Origin: Acetatifactor sp.
GTDB lineage: Bacteria; Bacillota; Clostridia; Lachnospirales; Lachnospiraceae
Direction of reading: 5' to 3'
DNA: 64,000 nucleotides
NCBI GenBank assembly: GCA_022511465.1
Contig: JAFLRM010000001.1
Coordinates: forward strand, 62,001 to 126,000
The stretch's first letter is position 1. The number at the start of each line of letters is the position of its first letter. Shown one piece after another: positions 26,389-36,178 of this stretch. Both the position numbers and the translations under genes were made by a program. The notes under the pieces were generated by a model, which saw only the letters and a list, made by a program, of their open reading frames with translations, searched no databases and was not told the DNA's origin.

Positions 26389-26446
26389 AATTCCCTCACT
26401 CCTTTAGTTTGACCTTGGTATTCAAAAATGTAAATACCTCTCACGA

Positions 26447-28042
26447 TTACTGAACATAGTTAAATGTCACCGCATACTGCATAAGTTCATTTATTACCAC
26501 GATATTTGTAACCAATTGCCAGCCAATTAATATTAAAATGACAATGTTGAATATATTCTTTAAAACCCGTTTATTCACACGATGAATAAGCGCCTCATAT
26601 AACATAACGATCAAAGAAATATACGCCCATGAGAATAAAATCATATGCATACTGTAGTCATAACAAGCAAAACCTATCAACGGAAACAATATTATTGAAA
26701 CACCCATCCAATATGCACATACTCTTGCATATCTACTATTCCTAAGATACAGGAATGCAATAATTGCAACAATAATACAAAGTAAACCCAATAGAGAAAA
26801 ACCAGCTTCATTATACCAAGACTCATGATTCCCTATTCTTATCTTAACTCCTCCAAAACATGATCTTACGGCAACAGTAAACCTTCTTATATTATCAAGA
26901 ATATTTGTATGATCTACAAATCTCTCATTATCTATAATTTCATCACGAACCCGAACTAATCCCGTCAAATTTCCAGTTAAGACAATTACAAATAGGAAAC
27001 CAAACGCTAGTTTAATGGATTTAATCAAAAATTCCTTGATATTATTAAATTTTATGATTGCCGGTGTAATTGTAACTCCTATTAAATTTGCACCTCCAGC
27101 TTGATAAATAGGAAACCAGTCATCATTTTTTTCTGACATTTCATATGACAGATAAACTGCTATAACATTCCAAAATGTCATCCAAGTATGTCTTTCAATA
27201 ACTACTGAATATAAAATAACAGGATACGATGTATACCATATTAATAAAGTAAGTCTGGATTTTGTCAGTCTGGATACACAAATGCCGCTAACCCCCAGCA
27301 TAACCATCTGCAAAAAACTTACAAAAAGCATACTTACGGAATCTGATCGTGTAAAAAAAAGAGAAACAATTCCTGCTAATGAATATCCCGGGAGAGACAC
27401 ATATGACCAAAAAGGATGGCGGAACACGTTCACAAAGTTATACACCGCATTAATCACATATGGTGAATCGCAATCCAATATAGCATCATACGGAACCGAT
27501 TCTATTTCCCCATTCGCATTAATCCATCTTGCATAGTCAAATGCTGATGTTTTTAGGTGCGCATATACAATAATTAGTGTCATACAACATATAAATACAT
27601 ATAAATATAATCTCTCTTTCTCAGTTAACGTCTTGATTATTCCTTGTATAATATACTTTTCTACATATGCTAAAAAATACATATAATATAAAAATATACT
27701 TAAAAATGCTACTAAAAGGAAAACAGTAAACAGGTGCTCACTCAGCTGCTTCGGCATGTAGGGTATCTTGTTTACATAATATTCCCAATCAGATAGATAT
27801 CGATTCCTTATGAGACTCATAGAATAGATACTCAAGAGAAATGCTAATATCGTTCCTTTATTTGGAGACAACTTGATCGAAAAAATAACTTTCTTTTTTT
27901 TTACAAGCACTATAAACCCTACATATACTATAATAACGGAGATAATTTTTAATAATATATCTCCCCTTCCACCAAGGGTTAGGATTCCAGTAAGCACAGC
28001 CGCACTTACTGGAATAAGTCTATTCACATAATTATTCTCCAT
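26447..28042 (-). CDS. Multi-pass membrane protein, possible glycan polymerase or GT-C transferase
   Basis: The 531-residue protein has about 12 to 13 membrane segments. No family motif is certain. The extracytoplasmic loop after helix 5 includes FDYARWINANGEIESVPYDA and DCDSPYVINAVYNFVNVFRHPFW, and a later loop carries YSVVIERHTWMTFW. This layout could be a Wzy-like polymerase or a GtrII/GT-C transferase. Module B already has a Wzy-like gene at 31189-32472, which makes a transferase role slightly more likely. Position: 111 bp downstream of wzx. Confidence 0.55.
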   Translation of the reverse strand: MENNYVNRLIPVSAAVLTGILTLGGRGDILLKIISVIIVYVGFIVLVKKKKVIFSIKLSPNKGTILAFLLSIYSMSLIRNRYLSDWEYYVNKIPYMPKQLSEHLFTVFLLVAFLSIFLYYMYFLAYVEKYIIQGIIKTLTEKERLYLYVFICCMTLIIVYAHLKTSAFDYARWINANGEIESVPYDAILDCDSPYVINAVYNFVNVFRHPFWSYVSLPGYSLAGIVSLFFTRSDSVSMLFVSFLQMVMLGVSGICVSRLTKSRLTLLIWYTSYPVILYSVVIERHTWMTFWNVIAVYLSYEMSEKNDDWFPIYQAGGANLIGVTITPAIIKFNNIKEFLIKSIKLAFGFLFVIVLTGNLTGLVRVRDEIIDNERFVDHTNILDNIRRFTVAVRSCFGGVKIRIGNHESWYNEAGFSLLGLLCIIVAIIAFLYLRNSRYARVCAYWMGVSIILFPLIGFACYDYSMHMILFSWAYISLIVMLYEALIHRVNKRVLKNIFNIVILILIGWQLVTNIVVINELMQYAVTFNYVQ

Positions 28043-28153
28043 TCCAAAATATCCTCCTGCTACAATATAGTTCTTTATTCTTTTATAAAATGACCCTCAC
28101 AAATATCCTCATACAATCAAAATAGGTTTTTCTACTGTTCTCCATACATCCCC

Positions 28154-29578
28154 CTAAACATGCTTTAAATTTGATAATATATTCAAATAAGTCTTTCTGT
28201 AAGGAAAGCATGAAATTAATAGTGTTGTTATATATATAATTATACCAATGCCAACTTTAATCATTAGTGTGACCCCAACATGATAACTCAGCGAAATTCT
28301 TCTTACACACACAAACATCACCACCCCTGCTACGATCATAGGCAATGATTGAAATGCATATTTTTTAATTGGCATTCTCTTATGTACATGATAGCTTTGA
28401 AAAATGCAGACAACAAATTCTGATATTAATGTTCCTATGGCAGCACCTCTCGCTTGAATATGCGGAATTAGTAATAAATTAGTTACAATATTTACCCCAG
28501 CCCCCATAAAAGCGGAGATTATATATATGTTATCCATTTTGTGAGGTAACAAATACTGCGTTCTAATTACATTAGCAAATGCTAAGAAAACACAACTTGG
28601 CAAAAGTATTTCAAAGAGCCCGATGCATGCCTCAAACCCCTCTCCGTAAAACAACGGAACAAACACATCCGCTACCGCCATTATTCCAAAACACAATGCT
28701 GTTGAAAGTGTCATTGCAAATATTATAGAGGCCTGCATTGTTTCATCATGATCCTTTTCGCCATTTGCAATCATATTTGTAATTCTTGGTAGCATTACTG
28801 CTCCCAATGCGGCTACAAATGCAATTGGAATATTTATAACTTTTTCTGCAGACTCATAAAAGCCAACTTGAACTTTATCAGATAGAAGTCCAAGCATAAT
28901 TTTGTCCATAATCTTAAATAAACTGACCGCTAAGACCGTTGAAAACAGCATAATATTGGGTCTTATGTGCTCTTTAACCTTTTGATATGACGGTTGGACA
29001 AAATCAATACGCTTATTTACAAATGGCAACAAGACCACCTGAGACAACAAATTGCTAGAAGCTAATATTATACAATACTTATACACATCCGTCCTATTCT
29101 TCACAAGCACAAATATGGCAGCTGTACATATAAGCTTCACTAATGTATTTCTAATTATTGTAAGCTTAAACTCCTCTAATCCGTTAAAAAACCAATTTAC
29201 ATCAAAAATTCCAGAAATTACATACAATCCTAAAATAATTGATGCATAAAAGTCGCTGGCAAATTTAAAGCAATATACTATATATAAACATGCAAACAAA
29301 ACTCCCAGCACAAACTGGGTAACATACAAGTCAGAAAAAGTTCTTGACAATGCTGTACGATCATCTCTTGTAATAGCGACTGTTCTATTGCCATAATTGT
29401 TTATTCCAAGCATAGTAAATAGAACAAAATAATTAGCCACAGAATAAGCATAAGAATATATGCCCACTCCTTCAGCACCTATTGTCCTTGATACATATGG
29501 TGTAGTAATAAGTGGAATTGCAATTATCAGCAGTTGATAAAAAACATTATAAAAAAAGTTCTTTTTTATGCTTCCCAT
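28154..29578 (-). CDS. Wzx-type oligosaccharide flippase (MOP family)
   Basis: About 474 residues with twelve to fourteen membrane segments. The N-terminal FFYNVFYQLLIIAIPLITTPYVSRTIGAEGVGIYSYAYSVANYFVL is the classic Wzx/RfbX signature, and AAIGTLISEFVVCIFQSY marks the second half. It exports lipid-linked repeat units across the membrane. I prefer the ATG at 29578 (GGTGG ribosome site) to the longer frame at 29608. The gene's start overlaps the end of the acetyltransferase gene by about 32 bp. Confidence 0.92.
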   Translation of the reverse strand: MGSIKKNFFYNVFYQLLIIAIPLITTPYVSRTIGAEGVGIYSYAYSVANYFVLFTMLGINNYGNRTVAITRDDRTALSRTFSDLYVTQFVLGVLFACLYIVYCFKFASDFYASIILGLYVISGIFDVNWFFNGLEEFKLTIIRNTLVKLICTAAIFVLVKNRTDVYKYCIILASSNLLSQVVLLPFVNKRIDFVQPSYQKVKEHIRPNIMLFSTVLAVSLFKIMDKIMLGLLSDKVQVGFYESAEKVINIPIAFVAALGAVMLPRITNMIANGEKDHDETMQASIIFAMTLSTALCFGIMAVADVFVPLFYGEGFEACIGLFEILLPSCVFLAFANVIRTQYLLPHKMDNIYIISAFMGAGVNIVTNLLLIPHIQARGAAIGTLISEFVVCIFQSYHVHKRMPIKKYAFQSLPMIVAGVVMFVCVRRISLSYHVGVTLMIKVGIGIIIYITTLLISCFPYRKTYLNILSNLKHV

Positions 29579-30131
29579 TGTTCCACCACATCCTATATTC
29601 CGAGACATTAGTGATTTTTTTTATAACTGCCGCCGGATTTCCAGCAACAACGCTATTTGAAGGAATATCTCTCGTAACAACTGCATTAGCCCCTATAACA
29701 ACATTATCGCCAACTTTAACATCTCCAACTATTTTTGCACCTGCAAAAATCACTACATCGTCACCAATACTTGGGAAACAACTTTTACTCTGTCCCAATG
29801 TTGCTTGATGATAGATTACACACCTTTTTCCAATTTTAACCCCGTGTCCAATTACAATCCCCATAGGGTGTGGCAAGACAAGCTCTTCTCCAATTTCACA
29901 ATGCGATCCTACAACGCAAAAGAATTTTTTTAACAGCACCCATTCACATATTTTCTCTAACAACACATTTTTCTTCTTATATGCATTTAGTTCCATTCTA
30001 ATCCATGGACATATTTTATTAGTAGGATCCGAGGGTATACAAAATGCTTTCAAAAAAATTTTAATCTTTGTTAGAAAATTTCTATTAGAATAAAAATGAT
30101 AATAATCTCTAAAAATAGAGTTATTGCTCAT
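29547..30131 (-). CDS. Serine O-acetyltransferase-like hexapeptide acyltransferase
   Basis: A 194-residue protein. The left-handed beta-helix repeats in about 85-165 include LPHPMGIVIGHGVKIGKRCVIYHQATLGQSK, VVIFAGAKIVGDVKVGDNVVIGANAVVT and the terminal SVVAGNPAAVI. This is the CysE-type layout, with the catalytic-type histidines H76 region and H97. In glycan operons such enzymes acetylate a sugar rather than serine. The operon position before wzx supports sugar O-acetylation, but a metabolic CysE role cannot be excluded. Confidence 0.82.
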   Translation of the reverse strand: MSNNSIFRDYYHFYSNRNFLTKIKIFLKAFCIPSDPTNKICPWIRMELNAYKKKNVLLEKICEWVLLKKFFCVVGSHCEIGEELVLPHPMGIVIGHGVKIGKRCVIYHQATLGQSKSCFPSIGDDVVIFAGAKIVGDVKVGDNVVIGANAVVTRDIPSNSVVAGNPAAVIKKITNVSEYRMWWNNGKHKKELFL

Positions 30132-30299
30132 AATTCACATCTTTCTCCTTTTTTATATTTTCCTCACTAAATGCATGATTACATGAGTTTTTATTATTGC
30201 CTATCCTAGCCTCTATATGACCACGCCATCTACTTGTTGCCTCATGACCCAATTGCAATGCCAACTCCACATCAGATGGCTTCTTTTCACCTGAGATGT

Positions 30300-31214
30300 T
30301 TATGAATATTCTCGAGTGATTTTATCTGGCAAATCAATCATATCACCTAGTTTTTTATTCCATTCTGAGGGTTCAAAATCAAGATATCCTCCCCACGTAT
30401 AAAATGTCATTTCTCCAAAGAAAATTTCTCCATCAATAACATACCAGTCTACTCTTACATAGGGAATGTCCTTCGCCAGTTTCTCACTTAATTCAATTAA
30501 TTTATCCCATTGTTCAGGTTTTTTCCATTGTATATTTGAGTTTTTATAGAATGCGTACCAGTTCAAACGATTAAAATCTCGATCATAATGATCATTAGTT
30601 CTAACATCAAGAGATGCATGTGCTATACCACGACAAAATGTAATGAATTCCACTTTTCCGTTAAAACAGCTAACCTTATATTCTAGTGACTCCGGATTAC
30701 CCAACGAATCAACATATTTTTCTGCGATTATTCTGGGAACAACATTTTTATATGCCCATTCTTTATTATGAACATAGTAATTTTTTCTCATGGCTTTTGT
30801 TATCTTTTCCTTTGCCGACGCAAAATCAAAATTATTCTTGTCTTTACATACACAGATACTTCCACAGTCATGCGTACACTTAAGTACAAACTGGTCAGGC
30901 AAGCTGCCAAAATCGATATCCTCAAACTTATCCCATACGCCTAACAAAGGAATAATATACTCTGCACCAATTTTTTTGCTTACATATTCTTTAACGGCAT
31001 ATTTATCTACACAAGTTGAATATTCGGGTCTTTGATTATACAGTTTCAGCCAAGCTAATTTTTCAGAAAAAAGTTCCGGTCTGCTCAAGTTTAGCTTTTC
31101 TCCCATTCTTGCCCAGTACTGAAATTTAATAAACGGGATCTCTGGCAACCAATCAAACACTCCCATCCAAAACAATTTTGCACATGCCCTATGAATTATG
31201 TTTCTTTTCAACAT
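30300..31214 (-). CDS. TupA-like ATP-grasp glycan-modifying protein
   Basis: About 304 residues from the ATG at 31214, which has GGAGAAATT at the right distance; the longer frame to 31262 is less likely. Family features are NLSRPELFSEKLAWLKLYNQRPEYSTCVDKYAVKEYV, then LPDQFVLKCTHDCGSICVCKDK, RIIAEKYVDSLGNPESLEYKV and YVRVDWYVIDGEIFFGEMTFYTWGG. TupA-like ATP-grasp proteins are predicted to form amide or ester links (amino acids or similar) to surface glycans such as teichuronopeptides. The ligand is unknown. Start overlaps the wzy gene end by 26 bp. Confidence 0.82.
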   Translation of the reverse strand: MLKRNIIHRACAKLFWMGVFDWLPEIPFIKFQYWARMGEKLNLSRPELFSEKLAWLKLYNQRPEYSTCVDKYAVKEYVSKKIGAEYIIPLLGVWDKFEDIDFGSLPDQFVLKCTHDCGSICVCKDKNNFDFASAKEKITKAMRKNYYVHNKEWAYKNVVPRIIAEKYVDSLGNPESLEYKVSCFNGKVEFITFCRGIAHASLDVRTNDHYDRDFNRLNWYAFYKNSNIQWKKPEQWDKLIELSEKLAKDIPYVRVDWYVIDGEIFFGEMTFYTWGGYLDFEPSEWNKKLGDMIDLPDKITREYS

Positions 31215-32472
31215 TATTAATTTCTCCTTTTGCTGTTGTATTATCAATACCAATAAATACACTCAATACTATTGCCAACACCACTCCTGTTCCATTTGTG
31301 AAATAGGCTTCCATAGTACTTGCGAGCAATGCATAAATCCACAATAAAATAAATGCAATAATGTGATCATACTCTTTCAGCCTGCCAAATTGTTTCTTTA
31401 TTAAATTAACTATAAGTATCACATATCCCAAAAACCCCAATATACCCAACTGCCCATATATCCAAGGCCAATAAGCGTCCGATATATAATTATATTTATC
31501 AGGTCCTAAACCATCCACTGTAGATATTCCATACATATAATAAATGTTGGAATAAAATTTCCCTGACAGGAATGATCCAAATGTACCAAATCCGCTTCCC
31601 AACGGAAACTTATCTCGCAATATTAAAACTCCGACCATATATAAAGCCAATCTTGCAGATGTCATTCCCCATGTTAAATATGTTGCGAACCTTCTTCGGA
31701 AAACCATAAAGACAATAAAGCCTGCTATTGCAACAACAGGTATGATATATTTTCTTTTAATTTTTGTTTTTCCCTTAAAAGACAATAGTTTATTTAATAA
31801 TCTCGGTTTGACAAAAAGCAATGCCAAAGCAAACACAATAAAGGCATATCCTTTGAATCGCTGCGCCATAAAAAGCAATATACAATCAAGAATTACGTAT
31901 TTCCTATTCTTTTTCATTCCGCCTTCAACTAACAGCACCACGCATACAACAACCGATGATACTAAAAAGGTGGGATGTGAGAAACAGAATTGATAACTGT
32001 CAATGATTCGTATTTCACCTGTATAAAATCCCAAATCCACAATTTTTCCTAAAACTATTCCGGCAACAGCTGCCACTGTAAAAATCTTTGATACAATGAC
32101 GCCAGCCCATATCGCATCCCGATGATGCCTTTGTTTTACACCATACCCATCTGATATACATTTCAATGAAATCATAATGACAGGAAATTTTATAAATGCC
32201 ACCACATCTCGAAGCGTAGCCCCCATATGTGGCTGTATGCCTGGTGAAAATAAATTTCCGAGTATTCCTATTGCAACCAAGATAAAAAGTAATAAATACC
32301 TTTTCTGCTTTTCTACATTAAAAATCAGTTTGCCTCTGTTTGCGATAATAGCACATACCGGTGCGATTAATATGGTAGCTTCATCCCAATAGTTTATGAA
32401 CGGTATCATATCCAATGAATCAACTATTAGCAGGAAAGCACATAGTACCATATAAACTATCTTCATTCTCAT
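31189..32472 (-). CDS. O-antigen ligase/polymerase family protein (Wzy-like)
   Basis: A 427-residue protein with about eleven membrane segments and a large extracytoplasmic loop near 275-345 (FPLGSGFGTFGSFLSGKFYSNIYYMYGIS..., GPDKYNYISDAYWPWIYGQLG). The G-x-G-x-x-T-F pattern and the WPWIYGQLGILGFLGY segment match Wzy_C/O-antigen ligase proteins. It polymerises or ligates lipid-linked repeats outside the membrane. Its start overlaps the upstream GT4 stop (ATGA). Module B thus has its own Wzy and Wzx, separate from modules A and C. Confidence 0.83.
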   Translation of the reverse strand: MRMKIVYMVLCAFLLIVDSLDMIPFINYWDEATILIAPVCAIIANRGKLIFNVEKQKRYLLLFILVAIGILGNLFSPGIQPHMGATLRDVVAFIKFPVIMISLKCISDGYGVKQRHHRDAIWAGVIVSKIFTVAAVAGIVLGKIVDLGFYTGEIRIIDSYQFCFSHPTFLVSSVVVCVVLLVEGGMKKNRKYVILDCILLFMAQRFKGYAFIVFALALLFVKPRLLNKLLSFKGKTKIKRKYIIPVVAIAGFIVFMVFRRRFATYLTWGMTSARLALYMVGVLILRDKFPLGSGFGTFGSFLSGKFYSNIYYMYGISTVDGLGPDKYNYISDAYWPWIYGQLGILGFLGYVILIVNLIKKQFGRLKEYDHIIAFILLWIYALLASTMEAYFTNGTGVVLAIVLSVFIGIDNTTAKGEINNVEKKHNS

Positions 32473-33563
32473 ATACCTTCTAAGACTCTTTTATATCCCT
32501 CAAGTATCCTGTCCCTTGTAAATCTACGTGCAGTATTCTTTACCTCTAAGCTATTCCAATTTTGAGATAATGTTTTATTGATCGCCTCTGTAAGACTATC
32601 CACATTTAAATACTCTGCCAAATATCCATTAATACCCTCTATAACTATATCTCTCGGCCCACTGGGAAGATCAAAGGATGCTACCGGAGTTCCGCAGGCT
32701 ATAGATTCTGACAATACATTTGGAAATCCCTCATAACAGGAACTCATAACAGTAGCTCGAGCTCTTTTGTAGTAATCCTCAACATTTGAAGTGAAATCCA
32801 CAAATCTGATTTTTTCCTTTAATCCTTTCTTTTCAGCATACTCCATAAGCTCAGCTTTCATTGAACCCTTACCGACAAGCTTTAATTCTACTTGCTTATC
32901 ATCAATTTGCGAATAGGCATCTATGAGCATCATCAACCCCTTTTGCTTTTCCAACCTTCCAACATACAGAATGTAATCTTCCTTTTTATAAATCTTCTCA
33001 TCATCTATAATGCTTTCGTATTTTACAGACAAAGGATTGTTAATTACATAAACCTTCTTCGCTGCAACATTGAAATTTTCAATGAGATCACGTCCCATAT
33101 TGTCCGCTTGGACGACCACTCTATCAATTTTTCCGTAGAATAGCTTTACCAGATTTTTTGAGATATGTTTTCTAAAAAACGTATCTGCCTGCTTATATTC
33201 AATCGATAAAGTATTAATGCACCTACCGATAATGATGTATTTTTTCCTTGATATAAGCCTTGCCATGTACAGATTTACCGCTATTTCCGGACTAAAGGCA
33301 AATACATAATCCATGGCATTCTTCTTGATATAATCAATAGTTCCTTTAAGAGCTGATTTGGTCGAACTTACATTCATTGAAAATATATGTATATCAATGT
33401 CTAAATTGGGGCTATTGACATCATTTTTCATACTCTCCACAACAATCGTGATATCATAACCTAAAGATTTATAGTAATTCATTATGGTGACAAGAACACC
33501 TTGCGCCCCGCCGCCTCCTAGTGATTGGATAAAAGCAGTAATATTATTCCTTTTCGGCCTCAT
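32469..33563 (-). CDS. Family 4 glycosyltransferase
   Basis: A 364-residue GT-B protein. It has SLGGGGAQGVLVTIMNYYKSLGYD at 14-37, a YVGRLEKQKGLMMLIDAY donor-site strand near 200-217, and SSCYEGFPNVLSESIACGTPVASFDLPSGPRDI near 272-305, with the E-x7-E pair and the GPRDI tail seen in GalNAc- or GlcNAc-type GT4 enzymes. It works on the cytosolic face during repeat-unit assembly. The donor is not certain. Linked by 4-bp overlap to wzy and 20 bp from the next GT4. Confidence 0.91.
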   Translation of the reverse strand: MRPKRNNITAFIQSLGGGGAQGVLVTIMNYYKSLGYDITIVVESMKNDVNSPNLDIDIHIFSMNVSSTKSALKGTIDYIKKNAMDYVFAFSPEIAVNLYMARLISRKKYIIIGRCINTLSIEYKQADTFFRKHISKNLVKLFYGKIDRVVVQADNMGRDLIENFNVAAKKVYVINNPLSVKYESIIDDEKIYKKEDYILYVGRLEKQKGLMMLIDAYSQIDDKQVELKLVGKGSMKAELMEYAEKKGLKEKIRFVDFTSNVEDYYKRARATVMSSCYEGFPNVLSESIACGTPVASFDLPSGPRDIVIEGINGYLAEYLNVDSLTEAINKTLSQNWNSLEVKNTARRFTRDRILEGYKRVLEGI

Positions 33564-33583
33564 AACTATTTGACTCTCTTCAT

Positions 33584-34669
33584 TTACTTGATGTACATTT
33601 CTCTTAACTTGTTTGCGTTTAAATGCACATCATAATTGTTGCTTTGTATGGCAACCTTATTTCTTTTGCACGCATCTGCTCTGTCATAGTGCATTGCAAG
33701 CAATACATCATCAGCCCATTTATCATCCGGATCATCAAGAGAATGTATAATAACATCTTTGCATATCGCCACATCCTTATCTATCGTATCTGATATTACA
33801 CATTTCACTCCGGATGCTTGAGCTTCTAACAGCGCAAGCGGCATTCCTTCCCACAAAGAGGGAAACAAAAAACAGTCAAGAGCCGATAAATACTCATAAG
33901 TATTTTTTTGCATTCCTGCAAAAATAACATTTTTATCAACTCCACAGTCTTTAGCATAAAGTTCTATTTCTGCCCTCATTTCTCCATCACCAACTAACAG
34001 CAGAACTGATTGCGAATTTTTGCTATTAACCGCTTTAAAAATATCCAATATTTTCTTATGATTTTTTGGTTTATATATTTTACCTACGTGTCCAACAACA
34101 AATGTATTTTTAGAAATATTGTACTGCCCTCTGATCTTTGATCTGCTCAATTCAGAAAAACTATATTTGTCTGTGTCAATCGAATTATTTAATATTAGAA
34201 AATTATTCGGACCAAATATCCAATCGCCAGCCCTAGAAGAACATGCGATTGCATCTGTATAAAGTCTCTTATAAATAGGAACCAATATTTTATGTGCCAC
34301 AACATGATCACACTTAGCAGTATGATTATGGACTATTCTATTTTGAACACCTGCCATCTTTGCTGCCATCAATTCTATAGCAGCTGTAGCACTATTTGCA
34401 TTTATATGTGCAACATCGTATTGTTTCAAGATCCTTTTTAGCGAAAGCATATATCCAATAGGATTTTTGCTCCTACCAGAAAGCCTTATATACTTTATTC
34501 CCAACGTCCTACACTCATTAAGCAGTTCCTCCTCCGGTTCATTTAAAGACAAAATGTCAATTTTCAAATCAGTAAAATCAATATTTCGCAGATAATTCAT
34601 CACTACAGACGCCAGACCTCCATATTGCGAAAAGCCTGTCGTAATGATTATCAATACACGAATCATCAA
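33584..34669 (-). CDS. Family 4 glycosyltransferase
   Basis: A 361-residue GT-B protein. It has TGFSQYGGLASVVMNYL at 10-26, HNHTAKCD near 115, VGHVGKIYKPKNHKKIL near 190-206, and FPSLWEGMPLALLEAQASGVKCVISD near 275-300 with the E-x7-E residues. Its N-terminal half resembles EpsF-like enzymes. The sugar is unknown. The first codons overlap the end of a small ORF (34666-34899), so it is probably translated by coupling. Confidence 0.9.
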   Translation of the reverse strand: MMIRVLIIITTGFSQYGGLASVVMNYLRNIDFTDLKIDILSLNEPEEELLNECRTLGIKYIRLSGRSKNPIGYMLSLKRILKQYDVAHINANSATAAIELMAAKMAGVQNRIVHNHTAKCDHVVAHKILVPIYKRLYTDAIACSSRAGDWIFGPNNFLILNNSIDTDKYSFSELSRSKIRGQYNISKNTFVVGHVGKIYKPKNHKKILDIFKAVNSKNSQSVLLLVGDGEMRAEIELYAKDCGVDKNVIFAGMQKNTYEYLSALDCFLFPSLWEGMPLALLEAQASGVKCVISDTIDKDVAICKDVIIHSLDDPDDKWADDVLLAMHYDRADACKRNKVAIQSNNYDVHLNANKLREMYIK

Positions 34670-34899
34670 CTGCTCCCTTCCGGGAGGCCATTTTCATGTT
34701 TGCATGTAAAGTTTTTCCAAACTACCACATTGGTTTCTATATCGAAACCGTTATTAGCCATTGCCTTTCGATAGTTTACGGAATTAGCCTCCCTGCCGTT
34801 ACATGCAGCCTGTAATGTTAGATCAACCCAAACCAGTTCAATCCGTTGGCCTAAGCTACAAGGAGCTATTTGACGCTTCCGCCTTCCTCTTGCTTTCAT
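34666..34899 (-). CDS. Small ORF of 77 aa with 4-bp overlaps on both sides
   Basis: The frame MKARGRRKRQIAPCSLGQRI... has no recognised domain. Its ATG overlaps the stop of the CDP-glycerol transferase gene, and its stop overlaps the start of the next GT4. Such paired ATGA overlaps favour real translation in an operon. The composition (basic start, NGREANSVNYRKAMANNG) is unlike neighbouring membrane or GT proteins, so it could be a fossil fragment. No ribosome site stands out. Confidence 0.35.
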   Translation of the reverse strand: MKARGRRKRQIAPCSLGQRIELVWVDLTLQAACNGREANSVNYRKAMANNGFDIETNVVVWKNFTCKHENGLPEGSS

Positions 34900-36062
34900 C
34901 CATAAGTCCCATCTTTTGGAGTTATGCCCGATATAGCCAATACCCGTTCACAATTTTTTCCGTCGTTATAATAGTTCACTTTTTGATTCACAAGTTTTCT
35001 TTGTTTCTGATAAGAATCATTTCCATCTGCTATACTTTTAAAAAAATGATATAATTCCTCTTTATTAACTACTTTTTCTCCTGGCATATATTCCAACGGA
35101 TTGTCAAAGAAAAACCCCCTTGTGTTCATGTACTCGTTATAATCCCCAAAGGCATAGCAGATAGGGCGGTCAACCATTAAATATTCTATAGAAACAGAAG
35201 AATAATCCGTTATAAGAGCATCCGATTGAGATAATACCTCATACAGGTTCAGTTTCTCTTTTTTAAATTGTCCATCGCTATATATTATCAGATTGCTTTG
35301 TTTCTCATATGTAAATCCTTGCAAATCTTGCATAGGATGCAGTTTAACGATTAATTTGATTTTGCATTTCCTTAAATGTTCATTTAATTGCCCCCACTCT
35401 GAATTTTTGAATAGTGGCAGAAGGTTTTCTTCACTTGAATCATAGTCTCCAAGAAATTTTGATTGTCTATATGTGGGTGCCCAAACAACCATTTTCTCTT
35501 TTACATTTTCTTGTTTAGGAAGAAACAGCTTGTCCGTTTTAGGTTCCCCACATATACATACATTTTCAATGGGACATCCAAATGCCTGTGCCATAATCGG
35601 ACTATACAATTCTGATGTGGCACATACATAATTAAAGAAAAACTCTGTACCATTGTTTTTATTGGAAAGTAATCCTATTTTTTTAAACGCTGTTCCATGC
35701 CACATATTGATAACACATTGATTCTTGGAAGGCTTTATTGGTATTTTACCCATGGAATAGAAAACCCTACCACTAATCATATATTGAACGCCACATAGCA
35801 TTAATGGAATGAATTTAATATTTTCCCTTTTCATATCCTTATACATTTGGGGCGATTTGACTCCACATACTATTCTATATTCCTTGTAATAGCGATTTTC
35901 TACAAGGTATTCAAATAATGCCTCTGAATTATCATTTAGTTCACCATTGGCACAATATATAAAAATAGTGTTTTTCTGTTTGGGAATCATTTTATTTGCA
36001 AGAGTAAATATTGGGAAAATATTGTTTATTAAAAATCTTTTCAGTGCTACATTTACTATCAA
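34896..36062 (-). CDS. CDP-glycerol:polyglycerol-phosphate glycerophosphotransferase family protein (TagB/TagF-like)
   Basis: A 388-residue protein. Its features are NMWHGTAFKKIGLL at about 117-130 (catalytic histidine), VVWAPTYRQSKFLGDYDSSE near 188-207, KLHPMQD near 240 (second histidine), and TDYSSVSIEYLMVDRPICYAFGDYNEY near 285-311. These are the Glyphos_transf signatures. It would add a polyol-phosphate to a lipid-linked glycan from a CDP-polyol. Module C encodes two TagD-like cytidylyltransferases that could make the CDP donor, which links the modules. Confidence 0.88.
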   Translation of the reverse strand: MIVNVALKRFLINNIFPIFTLANKMIPKQKNTIFIYCANGELNDNSEALFEYLVENRYYKEYRIVCGVKSPQMYKDMKRENIKFIPLMLCGVQYMISGRVFYSMGKIPIKPSKNQCVINMWHGTAFKKIGLLSNKNNGTEFFFNYVCATSELYSPIMAQAFGCPIENVCICGEPKTDKLFLPKQENVKEKMVVWAPTYRQSKFLGDYDSSEENLLPLFKNSEWGQLNEHLRKCKIKLIVKLHPMQDLQGFTYEKQSNLIIYSDGQFKKEKLNLYEVLSQSDALITDYSSVSIEYLMVDRPICYAFGDYNEYMNTRGFFFDNPLEYMPGEKVVNKEELYHFFKSIADGNDSYQKQRKLVNQKVNYYNDGKNCERVLAISGITPKDGTYG

Positions 36063-36178
36063 AGTTTGCCACCTCTTTTTCTGTCTTTTTATTACACCAC
36101 CAGGCTCATTAGTCTGATGGTATACAAAGTCATGGCCTCAAGTATTACATCCGTTTTAGGTTGTCCATGCTAATCCCA

